Positions 1 to 10,063 of a stretch of 64,000 nt of DNA are shown here, piece after piece. This stretch comes from Chaetoceros tenuissimus (Eukaryota > Bacillariophyta > Thalassiosirophyceae > Chaetocerotales > Chaetocerotaceae), in NCBI GenBank assembly GCA_021927905.1, contig BLLK01000058.1, positions 682,001 through 746,000 of the forward strand, written 5' to 3'. The translations under genes were made by a program, and so were the position numbers. The notes beneath the pieces were generated by a model that was not told where the DNA came from, ran no database searches, and was given only the letters and a program-made list of their open reading frames with translations. Position 1 is the stretch's first letter. Every line of letters begins with the position of its first letter.

Positions 1-782
1 TTTGGGAACAGTTCATAGTATGGAAGAAACATTGCTGATGCGCCTGGTATAGCTTGCAAATCTTCATCCAATAATGCTAGACTCAAATATGATTGTTCTT
101 TTGTCGGATTATCAAATTTCCTCACTTCACCTCCACATGAATGAAGGTTTGAAGCTCGCGCAACATAAATGTATTTAACTTTGTCTGCTTCTTCGTCTGA
201 GATTTCAGGATGATATCTTCCTGTAATGTACGAAAGTAATGTCTCATCCCAATCTGATTTCAGGGGTATTATAGATGGATTATATTCAAATAGTGCTGTC
301 TCCGATCCATCACTAGGTCCTAGTAATCTCTTGTTTGTAATGTAAGTATCATTGGTCGCCATTTCCTTGGGAATTTTTCGAATCGGTGGGAGAGCATCTG
401 AAGGCGGATGAATCATTGTTTGAATGGCTGAACTTTCTAAATACTTTCCCACTGCATCAAATCTACAACCTTTGTCATTATCAAAGCAAGAAGGTCTGGG
501 TATTGCCTTTCCTGTTTTCATGTCGTCCTTCTTCTCTTGACTTTGTTGATGTTCTTTCTCTTCTACGCTTTTACTATGCTTATACTTTCCCGACGCTCGT
601 ATATGTTGTTGCTCATTTTTACTGTCTATAATAGGTGTGGAGCTCGTGATATCCAAGAGATCACTATGAAATGCATCTTCGTTACTATTCATGTCCAAAT
701 CAGTGCTAAGAAATATCCCTACAAAGAATGACATCATGCTCATGAAAGCAACCACCACAAGAATGATTTTTATCGGTGTCAT
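1..782 (-). CDS. N-terminal part of a type II membrane protein, unknown function, runs off the left edge
   Basis: An open frame starts at an ATG at 782 and reads leftward without a stop to the window edge (about 260 residues). It begins MTPIKIILVVVAFMSMMSFF, a signal-anchor helix with few residues before it, followed by a polar Lys/Glu/Gln-rich stem (about residues 30-95) and then a globular-looking part with motifs such as ITGRYHPEISDEEAD and VARASNLHSCGGE. A short cytoplasmic tail, one helix and a stem are the layout of Golgi or ER type II proteins. I do not recognise the luminal domain and the C-terminus lies outside the window. The frame is continuous, with no sign of breaks. That it is coding is fairly sure; the function is unknown. 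Confidence 0.6.
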   Translation of the reverse strand, partial: MTPIKIILVVVAFMSMMSFFVGIFLSTDLDMNSNEDAFHSDLLDITSSTPIIDSKNEQQHIRASGKYKHSKSVEEKEHQQSQEKKDDMKTGKAIPRPSCFDNDKGCRFDAVGKYLESSAIQTMIHPPSDALPPIRKIPKEMATNDTYITNKRLLGPSDGSETALFEYNPSIIPLKSDWDETLLSYITGRYHPEISDEEADKVKYIYVARASNLHSCGGEVRKFDNPTKEQSYLSLALLDEDLQAIPGASAMFLPYYELFP

Positions 783-1210
783 CACTTTCTTTGTTCAATA
801 TGTTATAGCTATACTAGATACCCTATACTGACCATTAATCAGTAGCTAGAGATGGCGAAATTGGTTCGGGTACAGAGTTGTACTAATATTTTATCTTCTT
901 TCAAAAGTTAGTTGGTGGAAAGAAATTTCTCTCGCGTCTCGCCAAAATGGAGCTAAATTATCTCCTACTTTTAAAGGGGATTACCCCCAAAATTTAGATC
1001 CATTTCATCTGGTTGGTGCTGGTATCTACAGTACGTACGAGTATATCAACACAGCAAACAAAAACTTTTGACAGTAGAGTAATAACTAGTACTAGAGACG
1101 AGAGTAAATGAGTAATGTGATAATAGAAGCATAGCAGTATCTTCGTAGCCACTACCATTATTATTCCAAAGAGTATCCAAGACGCTATGAATCCATCACT
1201 TTGAAAAAAC
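783..1210. other. Intergenic spacer between divergent genes
   Basis: AT-rich spacer of 428 bp between the leftward edge gene and the rightward XRCC4-like gene, so it must hold both promoters. No repeat, RNA gene or clear regulatory motif was seen. Confidence 0.5.
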
Positions 1211-2479
1211 ATGGACAGTACAGCATTAGATAACCACCTATGCATTGGTACGCAAAAGATTCCAATTTCATTAGACAACAACGACGATGATGTTGATGGA
1301 ATGCTAGCATTGTTTGCGCCTCACAAAGACTCTAATTCATCTGAAAAATTTGACGAGCTTGTACTCATGATCACGGATGGAAAACGGAGCTATCAGGCTG
1401 CCATCGAACTGTCAAGACTCAAAAAGACTACAGAACAAATGGATCAAAATCATTCTCACGAATACTACATTCAATGGTTCATCACTTTACTTCTTCAAAA
1501 AGAAGAATCACAAAAGGATGTCGAAACGTTGAAGAAGAACATATGCTCGTTCTCTTTTGATAATGATCAGCAATGCATCAAATTTACACTGATTTACAAC
1601 ATGAATGAGAATATATCTAGAATCATTTATAGTCAACCGATACAGCCAGTTTCAATGTCAAATTCGAATACTGCCTTGGCATTCATACAACAAATTTCAA
1701 ATTCTTTATTGTACTCATCCAAAAGGATAACTTCTCTCGAGATTGAGCGTCAAAAGCTAACAGAGGAACGGAATTCTTGGAAAGATACAGCTCAAAAGTT
1801 ATCAACGCAAAAGTGGAATAATGAGAGAGAAAACATTTTGGATCAATCCATGACAATTTTGAATAGGGTAAAGATGACAGTACGAGAGAAGCAAGAAGAA
1901 GTAGATAGTGAAAAGAAAAGGTATGCAGAACTAGAAGCGAAGTATCGCCGATTGGAACTCGTTTTGCAGAAAAAGAGGAAAGAACGAGAAGCTGTTGCTG
2001 ATTATGAAGATGAGCATGACCAATCATTCTTTGAAGATGATGAAATTCTTGCATTGTCCAAAGGTCAAAGACTCCAAGAACCACACGAGGCTAAAACATT
2101 TGGTTTTGATGAAGCAAAAGCCAATGAACTTGAAGCTCGTATCGAGGCAAGACGTAGGGAAGGATTGAAACGAATGAAATTATCCAGCACAAAATCTACT
2201 GAAGCTAAGAGCTCTGCTAAAGTACCAAGTAAAACCTCTACTGAAAACAAAAGCTCTACATCCTTGGAAAATGAAAAGACTATGGATGCCAAAAAGCCTG
2301 ACATGAGTATGGAGAAAGATCAGCCTGTACCTAAGAAAAGAAAGATAGTGGCAGCAACAAGTCCTGTTGAGAAAATGAGGTCGCAAACAGAAAGCAGCAC
2401 TAGGAAAAATGCCATTACTGGATCAATCGAAATTTTCAATCTCAAAGATTTCTTTTCAGACTCTGACTCTGATACCTGA
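1211..2479 (+). CDS. XRCC4: XRCC4-like DNA end-joining factor
   Basis: A protein of 422 residues with the architecture of XRCC4: an N-terminal region of about 165 residues rich in short hydrophobic strands (head domain), a long coiled coil (about residues 170-260), an acidic patch (about 258-275) and a Ser/Lys-rich tail with a nuclear localisation signal, PKKRKI, near residue 374. The coiled-coil start EERNSWKDTAQKL with Trp190, followed by ILNRVKMTVREKQEEVDSEK, resembles the XRCC4 stalk pattern (W, then F/ILN.KK..I) that binds DNA ligase IV. XRCC4 scaffolds ligase IV in non-homologous end joining in the nucleus. SAS-6, PAXX and XLF share this fold, so an XLF- or PAXX-like identity is possible. 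No introns seen; the start is the only ATG in good context, with divergent spacer upstream. Confidence 0.55.
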   Translation: MDSTALDNHLCIGTQKIPISLDNNDDDVDGMLALFAPHKDSNSSEKFDELVLMITDGKRSYQAAIELSRLKKTTEQMDQNHSHEYYIQWFITLLLQKEESQKDVETLKKNICSFSFDNDQQCIKFTLIYNMNENISRIIYSQPIQPVSMSNSNTALAFIQQISNSLLYSSKRITSLEIERQKLTEERNSWKDTAQKLSTQKWNNERENILDQSMTILNRVKMTVREKQEEVDSEKKRYAELEAKYRRLELVLQKKRKEREAVADYEDEHDQSFFEDDEILALSKGQRLQEPHEAKTFGFDEAKANELEARIEARRREGLKRMKLSSTKSTEAKSSAKVPSKTSTENKSSTSLENEKTMDAKKPDMSMEKDQPVPKKRKIVAATSPVEKMRSQTESSTRKNAITGSIEIFNLKDFFSDSDSDT

Positions 2480-2708
2480 TAGATATAGGCGCTAGGGGGT
2501 ACGTAGGGGAAATGCAATGAATATGTTCTCAGATTGTACACAAGATACAAAATATTATTTGTTAGCTTAGGCATACATGTGTAAATTACATCAATCATTG
2601 TCATAAGTTCGGCTAGATGATCTTTTTGCATCATATTTCATAATTATATAAATTTATCTTTTCTAACATGTATATACATAAATGAAGAAGTGTATCTTAC
2701 GCAAAACT

Positions 2709-4648
2709 TTAAAATACACCACACGCAACTGGACAGAAACTTCTAACTTTGTTCATGGAGCAAAAACCTAGCGACACAGCATCATCGCAGGTTCTTTTTA
2801 CCTTTTGTAAATTGAAACTTGAGTTTCTATCATATGGTTGACATGGACTGTACAAATGTTCGGCACAAGTTGCTGGACACGCCTCTGCAGCTTGAGGTCG
2901 ACTGCATCTCTTATTTGCTTTTGAAGCAACAAATTTACAGGTTTTCATTTTATACTGGACCCATTGGAATTTTCCTGGTGCATCTTGACACAAAGGCAAT
3001 TCATCGTCTAAAAAATCACAAAATACTTCTCCAGACTTTCCAATGACTACATCTGCTGAGGAATCATTGAGATTTATTTGACAAACTTTTATTTCAGATA
3101 TCCCAGATCCCCATTGAAATGTGAAAGAATATCCTCTTCCAAGAGCAGCTTTCCATGAACTCTTTGATCTACGCTCATTTTCTTGCTCAGTAATTACAAC
3201 TTTATTCCCATATTGTGGGATATCACTGTTTGCACCAGCTTTTGGTTGAAACATAAGATATAAAGGAAATTCTCCATTTTCACCTTCAAGTTTCAATGTC
3301 ACTTTACCATCTTTTGGAATAGTTCCATCACGAACTGCATTGATACCATATAACTTGCCGTCAAATTGTTCTATTGATGGATTCATAGTATGATCGTACT
3401 CACTGTACCATCCATTTACGAATGTCTTTGCAGCATTGAAGCAAAACCTAGATCCACTATCAGTCCACGAGCCTTTATTTCCCATGTTACAAGTAGGATC
3501 AGCATAAGTGGAACCACCTTTTCCTGAATGTGAATGTCCTAGATTCTATGAATTTCAAAATGTGGTGTTAGCTACTCACAAAGATGTTTCTCTCGTCAAT
3601 ACAATACTCCTGTATTTGCATTACTTACATGACCTACTTCGTGCATTTGTGTCATTGGAAAACTTGCGTATTTACTCCTATACCACGACTTAGTTCCTGG
3701 TACGGTTCCCCATGCAGCTATATAACAACAGGAAAATGTAAGTCTATAATTATCGCAATAACTCCAGAGCGAAAAGAAAAATGAACTCACCAGCGCCACC
3801 AAAGTCCACTTCATCTGGACATACAATCAAAGTGTGATCCCTATCGATAGATTCAGCACCTCCCATAGCAATATCGCCACATTCACGCCATGTTGAGTTT
3901 GTTAGATCAATGTCAGTTTTGACAGTAATGACTCCATTGCCAGATGCTGGTCCAAATTGAAGTTTGCCATTGGAACATTCATCAAATCGTCTTGCTAGAT
4001 TGTTTTCATCGTAAAACACATCATTTGCCATTTTGGCTTCACTTTGACTTGGTGCTACAGATCCATCAGAAGATTCAACTCGTACAACTAAAACTCTCTT
4101 CATCCCAGTTTTAGTCAATCTTCTTCTTGCAGTGGAATCATCCATAAGAGTTACAGACGATTTACCTGGAATCGATGCTTTCTCGACATCAATCAACCCA
4201 TCAGTGAATGCATCAAGTGAGACAAATAAGACGGTTTCACCACTAATAAAGCTTTCACCTAATAGTGATAAAGGATCTCCATTAAAGAAGAATGTTGAGT
4301 CATCATCGGATGTACATCCATAGATTGTTTCTTCCTGATGGCCATCATCTGGAGGAAAGAAACCGTCAATCTCTGATACTACACATTCAATTGTTGCCAT
4401 TGTATCTAGGTTTCGTGAGAGTTGTTTTGGAACATCTCTGCGCAAATATTTCTAAGTATTGATTAAAAAGTAAACATTTGTGTTAGTGTTGCAAAAGTAG
4501 ACATGAAAATGAGAACACTACGCAGACAACACAAGCAATAACAAATCTAAAACGTTCAACATCATCGACTTACTGCATAAGCTGCACTGTACGTGGAGCT
4601 GAGTGAGGTAAAGCAAAGGAGAAAGGAAAGAATGTTTGGATATTTCAT
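2709..4648 (-). CDS. Secreted M11 (gametolysin-like) zinc metalloprotease with two C-terminal ShK domains
   Basis: Read as four exons: 4648..4574, 4451..3791, 3717..3629 and 3545..2709 (introns of 122, 73 and 83 bp, all GT-AG); the sum is 1,662 bp, 553 residues. Exon 1 encodes a signal peptide (MKYPNILSFLLCFTSLSSTY, ending SAAYA). The last splice joins HEVGH to NLGHSH, giving the zinc site HExxHxxGxxH as HEVGHNLGHSH (residues 271-281); the exon boundary falls inside the motif. Upstream ARRFDECSNGKLQF and AAWGTVPGTKSWY are typical of peptidase family M11, which digests cell-wall glycoproteins in Chlamydomonas. Residues about 461-502 and 527-553 are two six-cysteine ShK-like modules (ending ACPATC and FCPVACGVF). 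It is probably secreted or wall-bound; substrates are unknown. The family call is strong. Confidence 0.85.
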
Positions 4649-5499
4649 GTTGATTCGAACAACTTATTGGATTATTTTATTATGAGGAGGTGAATACTGT
4701 GTTTGCATGTTCATGGAAGAAATCTATTTTTGAATGTCGCATGAAACATATGAAATGACCTCTGCTTCTCAATTCAAATTCTACGATATTTTAGCATATT
4801 ACTCTTCTAAATTATACAAATTTTTATTGTTTGTAATTTTAAAATCATCTTGTGTACGACATTAATTTCTCCGACGGAGTATCAGTTGATGTTGGAACGA
4901 TTGATACGCCTTCCGGGATATTTTGGAAAAAGGGGAATGGTAGAACTTACAAGGAATGAAGCTACCCAGATTCTTCGGACGGATAAACAAAGTATGGTGA
5001 TCATATCGAAATGCGAGAGAGAATATGCTGATGCTACAAAACAATGTTGCATTTATGATGCATTGCCAAAAATAACACCAGGCATAGCATGAAGTTCAAC
5101 ATGGAACAATACAACATGTTCAATGAAAAGAGACATTTCGAGTGAGAGGAAGGTATTTTGTCTAAGAACAAAAAGTCTTTCTCAATAAAAGCAGAGAAGG
5201 CAAAAAGCCTCATCGATGTGACTCTCGCATGATGACCAATATATATGCCTTAATTTTTTTAATAGGTCAATCCACAAGAATTTTGAAGATCAAGATTCAA
5301 CCAGCGCACGATTAGAATTGAATTATCTTGCACACTAGAGAGTAGATTATGATAATTCTAAGCACCATGTGTCGCTAAGATAATGTTCACACGTCCCTGT
5401 CCAAAAAGACATAAAGTATATATATTTAAATTTTCTTGGAGATTCTAGCTTCTACGTAGGAACTAGACTGCTGCAAAACTGAAAACTATTCTCAAAATC
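4649..5499. other. Long AT-rich intergenic stretch, no supported gene
   Basis: An 851-bp gap between the start of the M11 protease gene and the 3' end of lipB. A rightward frame of 80 codons at 4850..5092 has no ATG start (first codon TTG) and no family resemblance, so I do not call it a gene. No tRNA, hairpin terminator or repeat was recognised. Confidence 0.45.
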
Positions 5500-6492
5500 T
5501 TACAAGTTTAGCTTAGTCGAGTTCACGAAATCATCGGCACCAAAGACATGTCTCATCTTCTCAATGACAACAGTTGAAACGTCCAATAGATTCACTGTTT
5601 GACCAATGCCAATTTCGTTCGAAATACTAGTGACTCCTCGTCCCTCTATACCACAGGGAATGATTACAGATGTATCAAACATGTCCAGGTTTGGATTTAC
5701 ATTCAATGCAAACCCATGCGTTGTTATCCAGCGCGCTGAAGAAATGCCTACAGCTGCAATTTTATTTGGACCTACCCATACTCCAGTGTTGATGGAATCC
5801 CTATGACCTTCTATCCCATATTCAGCAAGAGTTTGAATAATGACTTCTTCTATGGAACGAAGATACCAATGAAGGTCTTGCTGATATGGCTCTCTACGCA
5901 AATCTAAAAGTGGATATACTACAAGTTGTTGCTGGCCATGGTAGGTTACCTCTCCCCCACGATCAATTCGATAAATAGGAACATCATTTGGTGCCATCAC
6001 TGGTCTGGGTGCTTTTGTACATATGATGTCGACCTCATCATCTACTGATATATCTGACTTACCGTCAAACTTTAATGGTGCCAAATGTTTCAGTAGAGAC
6101 GATGAATCTAGTCTACACGAATCAGGTCCTCTATTTCTCCTACTGAGCCTATTCCGTATTATCTCACCATCATCTACATCATCGAGAAAGGTGAGATATT
6201 CCTCATCGGCTCCTCTGCCGAGTGTATACACTGGACTGTGTTCTAGAAACAAAATTTTGTCCTGATCCCAAGTTTGAAAGGAGTCATTCTCCTCACCAGA
6301 GTTGATGAGACGTTGAACCTGAAGCCTTCTATGTAGGAATGATTGCTGATATGCCCACCCCTTTACATAATCCATAGCATCATTGTCATTATCTGCAATA
6401 CCAGTATGGATAAATACTGAATGATATGTTCTTCTTGAAACTACTTTTCTGAGTAATGGTGCATTCACATGTCGTTGTATATAGCTCTGCAT
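5500..6492 (-). CDS. lipB: Octanoyl-[acyl-carrier-protein]:protein octanoyltransferase (lipoate biosynthesis, LipB)
   Basis: A single-exon 330-residue protein. It transfers octanoate from ACP to the lipoyl domains of E2 and glycine-cleavage H proteins, before LipA adds sulfur. Family motifs are clear: YRIDRGGEVTYHGQQQLV (the RGG-x2-TYHGPGQ signature), GVWVGPNKIAAVGIS with the conserved Lys at about 244, and IIPCGIEGRGVTS with the catalytic Cys at about 280. It is longer than bacterial LipB (about 210 residues). The extra parts are an Arg-rich N-terminus (MQSYIQRHVNAPLLRKVVSR) that looks like a mitochondrial presequence, and an insert of about 60 residues around the end of the first third. No plastid-type signal peptide is seen, so mitochondria are the likely site. 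Confidence 0.92.
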   Translation of the reverse strand: MQSYIQRHVNAPLLRKVVSRRTYHSVFIHTGIADNDNDAMDYVKGWAYQQSFLHRRLQVQRLINSGEENDSFQTWDQDKILFLEHSPVYTLGRGADEEYLTFLDDVDDGEIIRNRLSRRNRGPDSCRLDSSSLLKHLAPLKFDGKSDISVDDEVDIICTKAPRPVMAPNDVPIYRIDRGGEVTYHGQQQLVVYPLLDLRREPYQQDLHWYLRSIEEVIIQTLAEYGIEGHRDSINTGVWVGPNKIAAVGISSARWITTHGFALNVNPNLDMFDTSVIIPCGIEGRGVTSISNEIGIGQTVNLLDVSTVVIEKMRHVFGADDFVNSTKLNL

Positions 6493-6917
6493 CTTCAGAC
6501 TAACAGCTCAGATTTTATTGCTTGGGTACCAGGATACAGTGTCTTGGTTTCTTTTTGATTGGTTGCTTAATAAGAGTATAGTTGTTGCTTTGCACTTAGT
6601 TGCGCTGTATTAATAGTTGTAAGGTATCATCATATTTCATCCATCTTGCATGTTGTTAGTTCGGAACTATGACGTGTGTATTTTCAATGTCAATTACAAA
6701 AATAGCACGAATAATACTGACCGACCTTCTCCTCCCCCTGTCCCCTTGCCTCATCTTTTCCGTGTTCTTTTTTTCTTTGGAACTGTACCGTTCTATTCCA
6801 TTATTAAATACATAATTGATTGTTATGAAACAAATCAAATATATACAGCCCCTTCATAGCACATGCGAAGCATCATCATTGTAATAGAATAGGTTAGGGT
6901 GAAAGGGACTCAGAAAA
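6493..6917. other. Divergent promoter region, lipB / LSD1-like
   Basis: A 425-bp spacer between two outward-pointing genes, with a pyrimidine-rich run near 6725-6780 on the plus strand. No RNA gene or repeat seen. Confidence 0.4.
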
Positions 6918-9875
6918 ATGCGTTCTTCGGCTAGGTTATCAAAACTAGGTGTGCGTCGGCCTTCGCGTCGCCAAAGAAAAAGTAGAAAGGCAGCAACTAT
7001 AGCAAATGCAAATATATCAAACAAAAATGAAAGTACAGCAAAAACTGAAGAATCAAAAGAGACACAAAAGACTTTGAGAAAGCGAAAGATTCGAAGTAAT
7101 GTGAGCGCTTTGGACGCGAATCCTATATCTTCATCTAACAACAAGAAAGTCAAAACCAAAAAGTACAAAATAGATGACAGAAAACAAAAGATTGAAGAAG
7201 TAGAAGACGAAGAAGGAAAATATAGAGTAATTGTTATTGGCGCTGGAGCTGCAGGTTTGGCATGTGCAAGAGAGCTCATGGAGAGAGGCTATGATGTGCT
7301 TGTATTAGAAGCAAGAAATCGTCCAGGAGGTAGGCTGAAAAGTATTCCTCTTCGTTTAGCTTCGAAAGATGAAATATCTTCTTCAAGCGCGACATATAGA
7401 GCAAAAGATAAGAATCATCCACTCAGTCAGCATATTTCCATTCCGTCGACGATAAAATCGTTAAGCAATAGTGAGTCTGGTCCGACCTTTTGTCCAATTG
7501 ACGCAGGTGGAGCATTCATACACGGTATCCACGATAATCCAGTGCATGATATATGTCAAAAGATAGGTATATCAACAAGTAAACCATTTCAAGGTGAAGA
7601 TTGTCTTTTGATGCAATATCATAATAGTGGATGGCCAGTCACTTCTGAAATTGATTTCAAAGTTCAAAAGCGTTTCAACTATGTTTTAGATCAAGCTTTC
7701 AAGCTGAGTAGGGCAATCACTGGTCATACTCCGGATACAAGTCTTGACGATAGAAATGATGACAGAGAGGCAAAAATATCACATGATTCTGAAGAGAAGA
7801 AAACTAATGATGGTGATGAAGACAGTGAAGAAGGACCACCTGATCTCGCAATTCCTTCGTGGGCAGATGAAAAAACATCCTTTGGGGCATTATTTGATTA
7901 TGTAGCATCTGATGGCAAAATGGATGCATCAGATTCTTCCGACAAATCTCACGCAAAGGCTGAGCGTCATTCAAATGGTGGGTATCAATCGGGAAGTATG
8001 GAAGCACAGCTATTTGGATGGCACGTGATGAACTTGGAGATGAGTTGTGGTACTACATTTGATAACCTTGGTTTGACATGGAATGATGATGAAGCTTATG
8101 GCTATGGGGGTGATCACGTCCTGCTCAAAGAAGGATTTGGTTCATTCACAGAGAGCCTTAGAGAAGGTCTGACAATACGCTACTGTACTGAAGTCACCGG
8201 TATACGCATTGTAGATGACCAAGTTGACACGGAGGATACAGAAGTGAAGTCCAGTACCAGCGATGTAGCCTCAACGTCAATACAAGGGAGACGCCGAAGC
8301 ACGAGATCGAATAGAGGGAAAATTGCAAGAATGAACATTGGGTATTTGAATAGCGATCAAAAGGAGATGGGTACCTATGACATCAAGGAAGAACTCATCG
8401 AAGCCCATAATAGAAAAGGTATTCACAAAACAAAGAAGAAAGAAAGAAAGTTTCCAGTGCAGGTTCGGGTTCATGGTCCTGATTTATCAGTACTGGAAGC
8501 TGATGCAGTTGTATGCACTATTCCTCTTGGCGTTTTGTCAGTTCCAAAAGGAATTGATGGGCATATTGAGTTCATGCCTCCTCTTCCGGAAAGAAAACAG
8601 CGCGCGATAGAGCGATTAGGTTTCGGTAACTACAACAAATGTATCCTCTCCTTTCCATTTGTATTTTGGAGCTCAGCTGCAGATTTCGTTGGGGTTGTAG
8701 GAGCTCCGGTTCTTGGATCTGAAATTTTGTTTTGCAACGTTAGTCTCGTTCATGATCAGCCAGTTCTTGTAGTTATATTCGGAGGTAGCTTCGCGTTTGA
8801 TGTGGAAAAATTCACCGATGATCAAATCGTTTGGGAGTGCTGGAATGTTCTACAGCGGGTGTGTAGCAAAACCTTTATTCCTCATCCAATTGATTACTGT
8901 GTGACAAGGTGGAGTAAAGATAGATATGCAAGAGGATCATTTTCATACTGCCCTCCAGGTATTGATGGTGAAAAGGAACTTGCAGTTATGAGTGAGCCCA
9001 TTTACAGTGACAACATCGTCAATAAATATCCCATGATTATGTTTGCTGGGGAAGCTACAAGTCAATACCATCCATCCACTGTCCATGGTGCGTATCTTTC
9101 GGGTATTCGAGAAGCTTACAGACTAGACTTGGCGCTATTTCCTGAACAAAATGGGTCCATCATATTTGACCCATCATATCTATACATGAAAACATTTCAG
9201 ACCAAGAGGAGATTCCCAAAAGAAAAGACTGTAAAGGTGAAGAAACGAATCGCTTCCCCCATTCCTCCAACCTTGACAGGAAGTAGAAAATCAGATCGCA
9301 ATATTGGTAAACATTCGTCTTCCACACCTACTAGGCATCAAGCTGAAAAGGAAGTTCAAGTGGAGGGGACGCGTAAAAGCAGGAGAGTAAAAGAGTCACC
9401 TACCCCTTCTAGTATGCGGGGGCTATCTCCAGTACCAACCGAAGCTTTCTCAGATAGTAAAAGTGCACTGTCTGATAATAGTGAATTCACTGCAACTGAA
9501 GATGCTGCGATTTTGAGAGGATTGGATACATTTGGTCGCGATGAGAATGCTTTCAAACAGATTCACAAATTCATGTTTCCTGTAGCAGAAACTACAATCA
9601 AGGGAGTTTCAACTTTGGGAAGAAAAAGATCGGTTCATGCATTGAAAAATAGATACAATGAACTATTGTTAGAAGGTGCAGAAATTCCAAAAGAGAGGTA
9701 CCTCAATATTGGAAAAAAGTGGGAAATATCCAAGAAATCAAAAGCTTGGTGGGTTGCTAGAGAACCAAAGCCATCAACAAAAATTGGGAAAGTGAATAGC
9801 GCTGGAATATCTCCATCCAGAAAATCATCTCGTAAACGCATTGAAAAGAAACCATTGGGTTACGAAGATCTATAA
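6918..9875 (+). CDS. LSD1-like flavin amine oxidase with C-terminal Myb-like domain
   Basis: A 985-residue single-exon protein. The N-terminus is basic and nuclear-looking (RRPSRRQRKSRKA). At about residues 105-135 comes the FAD-binding Rossmann motif VIVIGAGAAGLACARELMER followed by EARNRPGGRL. The amine-oxidase fold runs to about residue 740 and ends in the second FAD motif FAGEATSQYHPSTVHGAYLSG. A charged, low-complexity insert (about 270-355) and another (about 440-525) interrupt it. About residues 857-915 (EDAAILRGLDTFGRDENAF...HALKNRYNELL) form a Myb/SANT-like module. Lysine-specific histone demethylases pair this oxidase with a SWIRM domain, which I do not find, so a chromatin-acting LSD1 relative is likely, but a nuclear polyamine oxidase is possible. 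Confidence 0.78.
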   Translation: MRSSARLSKLGVRRPSRRQRKSRKAATIANANISNKNESTAKTEESKETQKTLRKRKIRSNVSALDANPISSSNNKKVKTKKYKIDDRKQKIEEVEDEEGKYRVIVIGAGAAGLACARELMERGYDVLVLEARNRPGGRLKSIPLRLASKDEISSSSATYRAKDKNHPLSQHISIPSTIKSLSNSESGPTFCPIDAGGAFIHGIHDNPVHDICQKIGISTSKPFQGEDCLLMQYHNSGWPVTSEIDFKVQKRFNYVLDQAFKLSRAITGHTPDTSLDDRNDDREAKISHDSEEKKTNDGDEDSEEGPPDLAIPSWADEKTSFGALFDYVASDGKMDASDSSDKSHAKAERHSNGGYQSGSMEAQLFGWHVMNLEMSCGTTFDNLGLTWNDDEAYGYGGDHVLLKEGFGSFTESLREGLTIRYCTEVTGIRIVDDQVDTEDTEVKSSTSDVASTSIQGRRRSTRSNRGKIARMNIGYLNSDQKEMGTYDIKEELIEAHNRKGIHKTKKKERKFPVQVRVHGPDLSVLEADAVVCTIPLGVLSVPKGIDGHIEFMPPLPERKQRAIERLGFGNYNKCILSFPFVFWSSAADFVGVVGAPVLGSEILFCNVSLVHDQPVLVVIFGGSFAFDVEKFTDDQIVWECWNVLQRVCSKTFIPHPIDYCVTRWSKDRYARGSFSYCPPGIDGEKELAVMSEPIYSDNIVNKYPMIMFAGEATSQYHPSTVHGAYLSGIREAYRLDLALFPEQNGSIIFDPSYLYMKTFQTKRRFPKEKTVKVKKRIASPIPPTLTGSRKSDRNIGKHSSSTPTRHQAEKEVQVEGTRKSRRVKESPTPSSMRGLSPVPTEAFSDSKSALSDNSEFTATEDAAILRGLDTFGRDENAFKQIHKFMFPVAETTIKGVSTLGRKRSVHALKNRYNELLLEGAEIPKERYLNIGKKWEISKKSKAWWVAREPKPSTKIGKVNSAGISPSRKSSRKRIEKKPLGYEDL

Positions 9876-10063
9876 CTGTTTTAGTATAATAATAATTTAC
9901 ATGATAATATATATATATCAATGGGACAATATCCACGTTTTTAGCTCGATTATTTCTATGCTAGAGATTAAGATCATTAGAGGCACCCATCTTGTTGTTT
10001 TATTATTTAAAATAACTCTTTCTGAAAAATATTATTTTACAAGAAAGTTTTCATTTCAATGTG

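Noticed and set aside
386-731. Two rightward frames near the left edge
   Set aside because: Antisense shadows of the leftward edge gene, whose translation has a good signal anchor and continuous frame.
4850-5092. 80-codon rightward frame in a long spacer
   Set aside because: Starts with TTG, no ATG near the beginning, no family resemblance, AT-rich surroundings.
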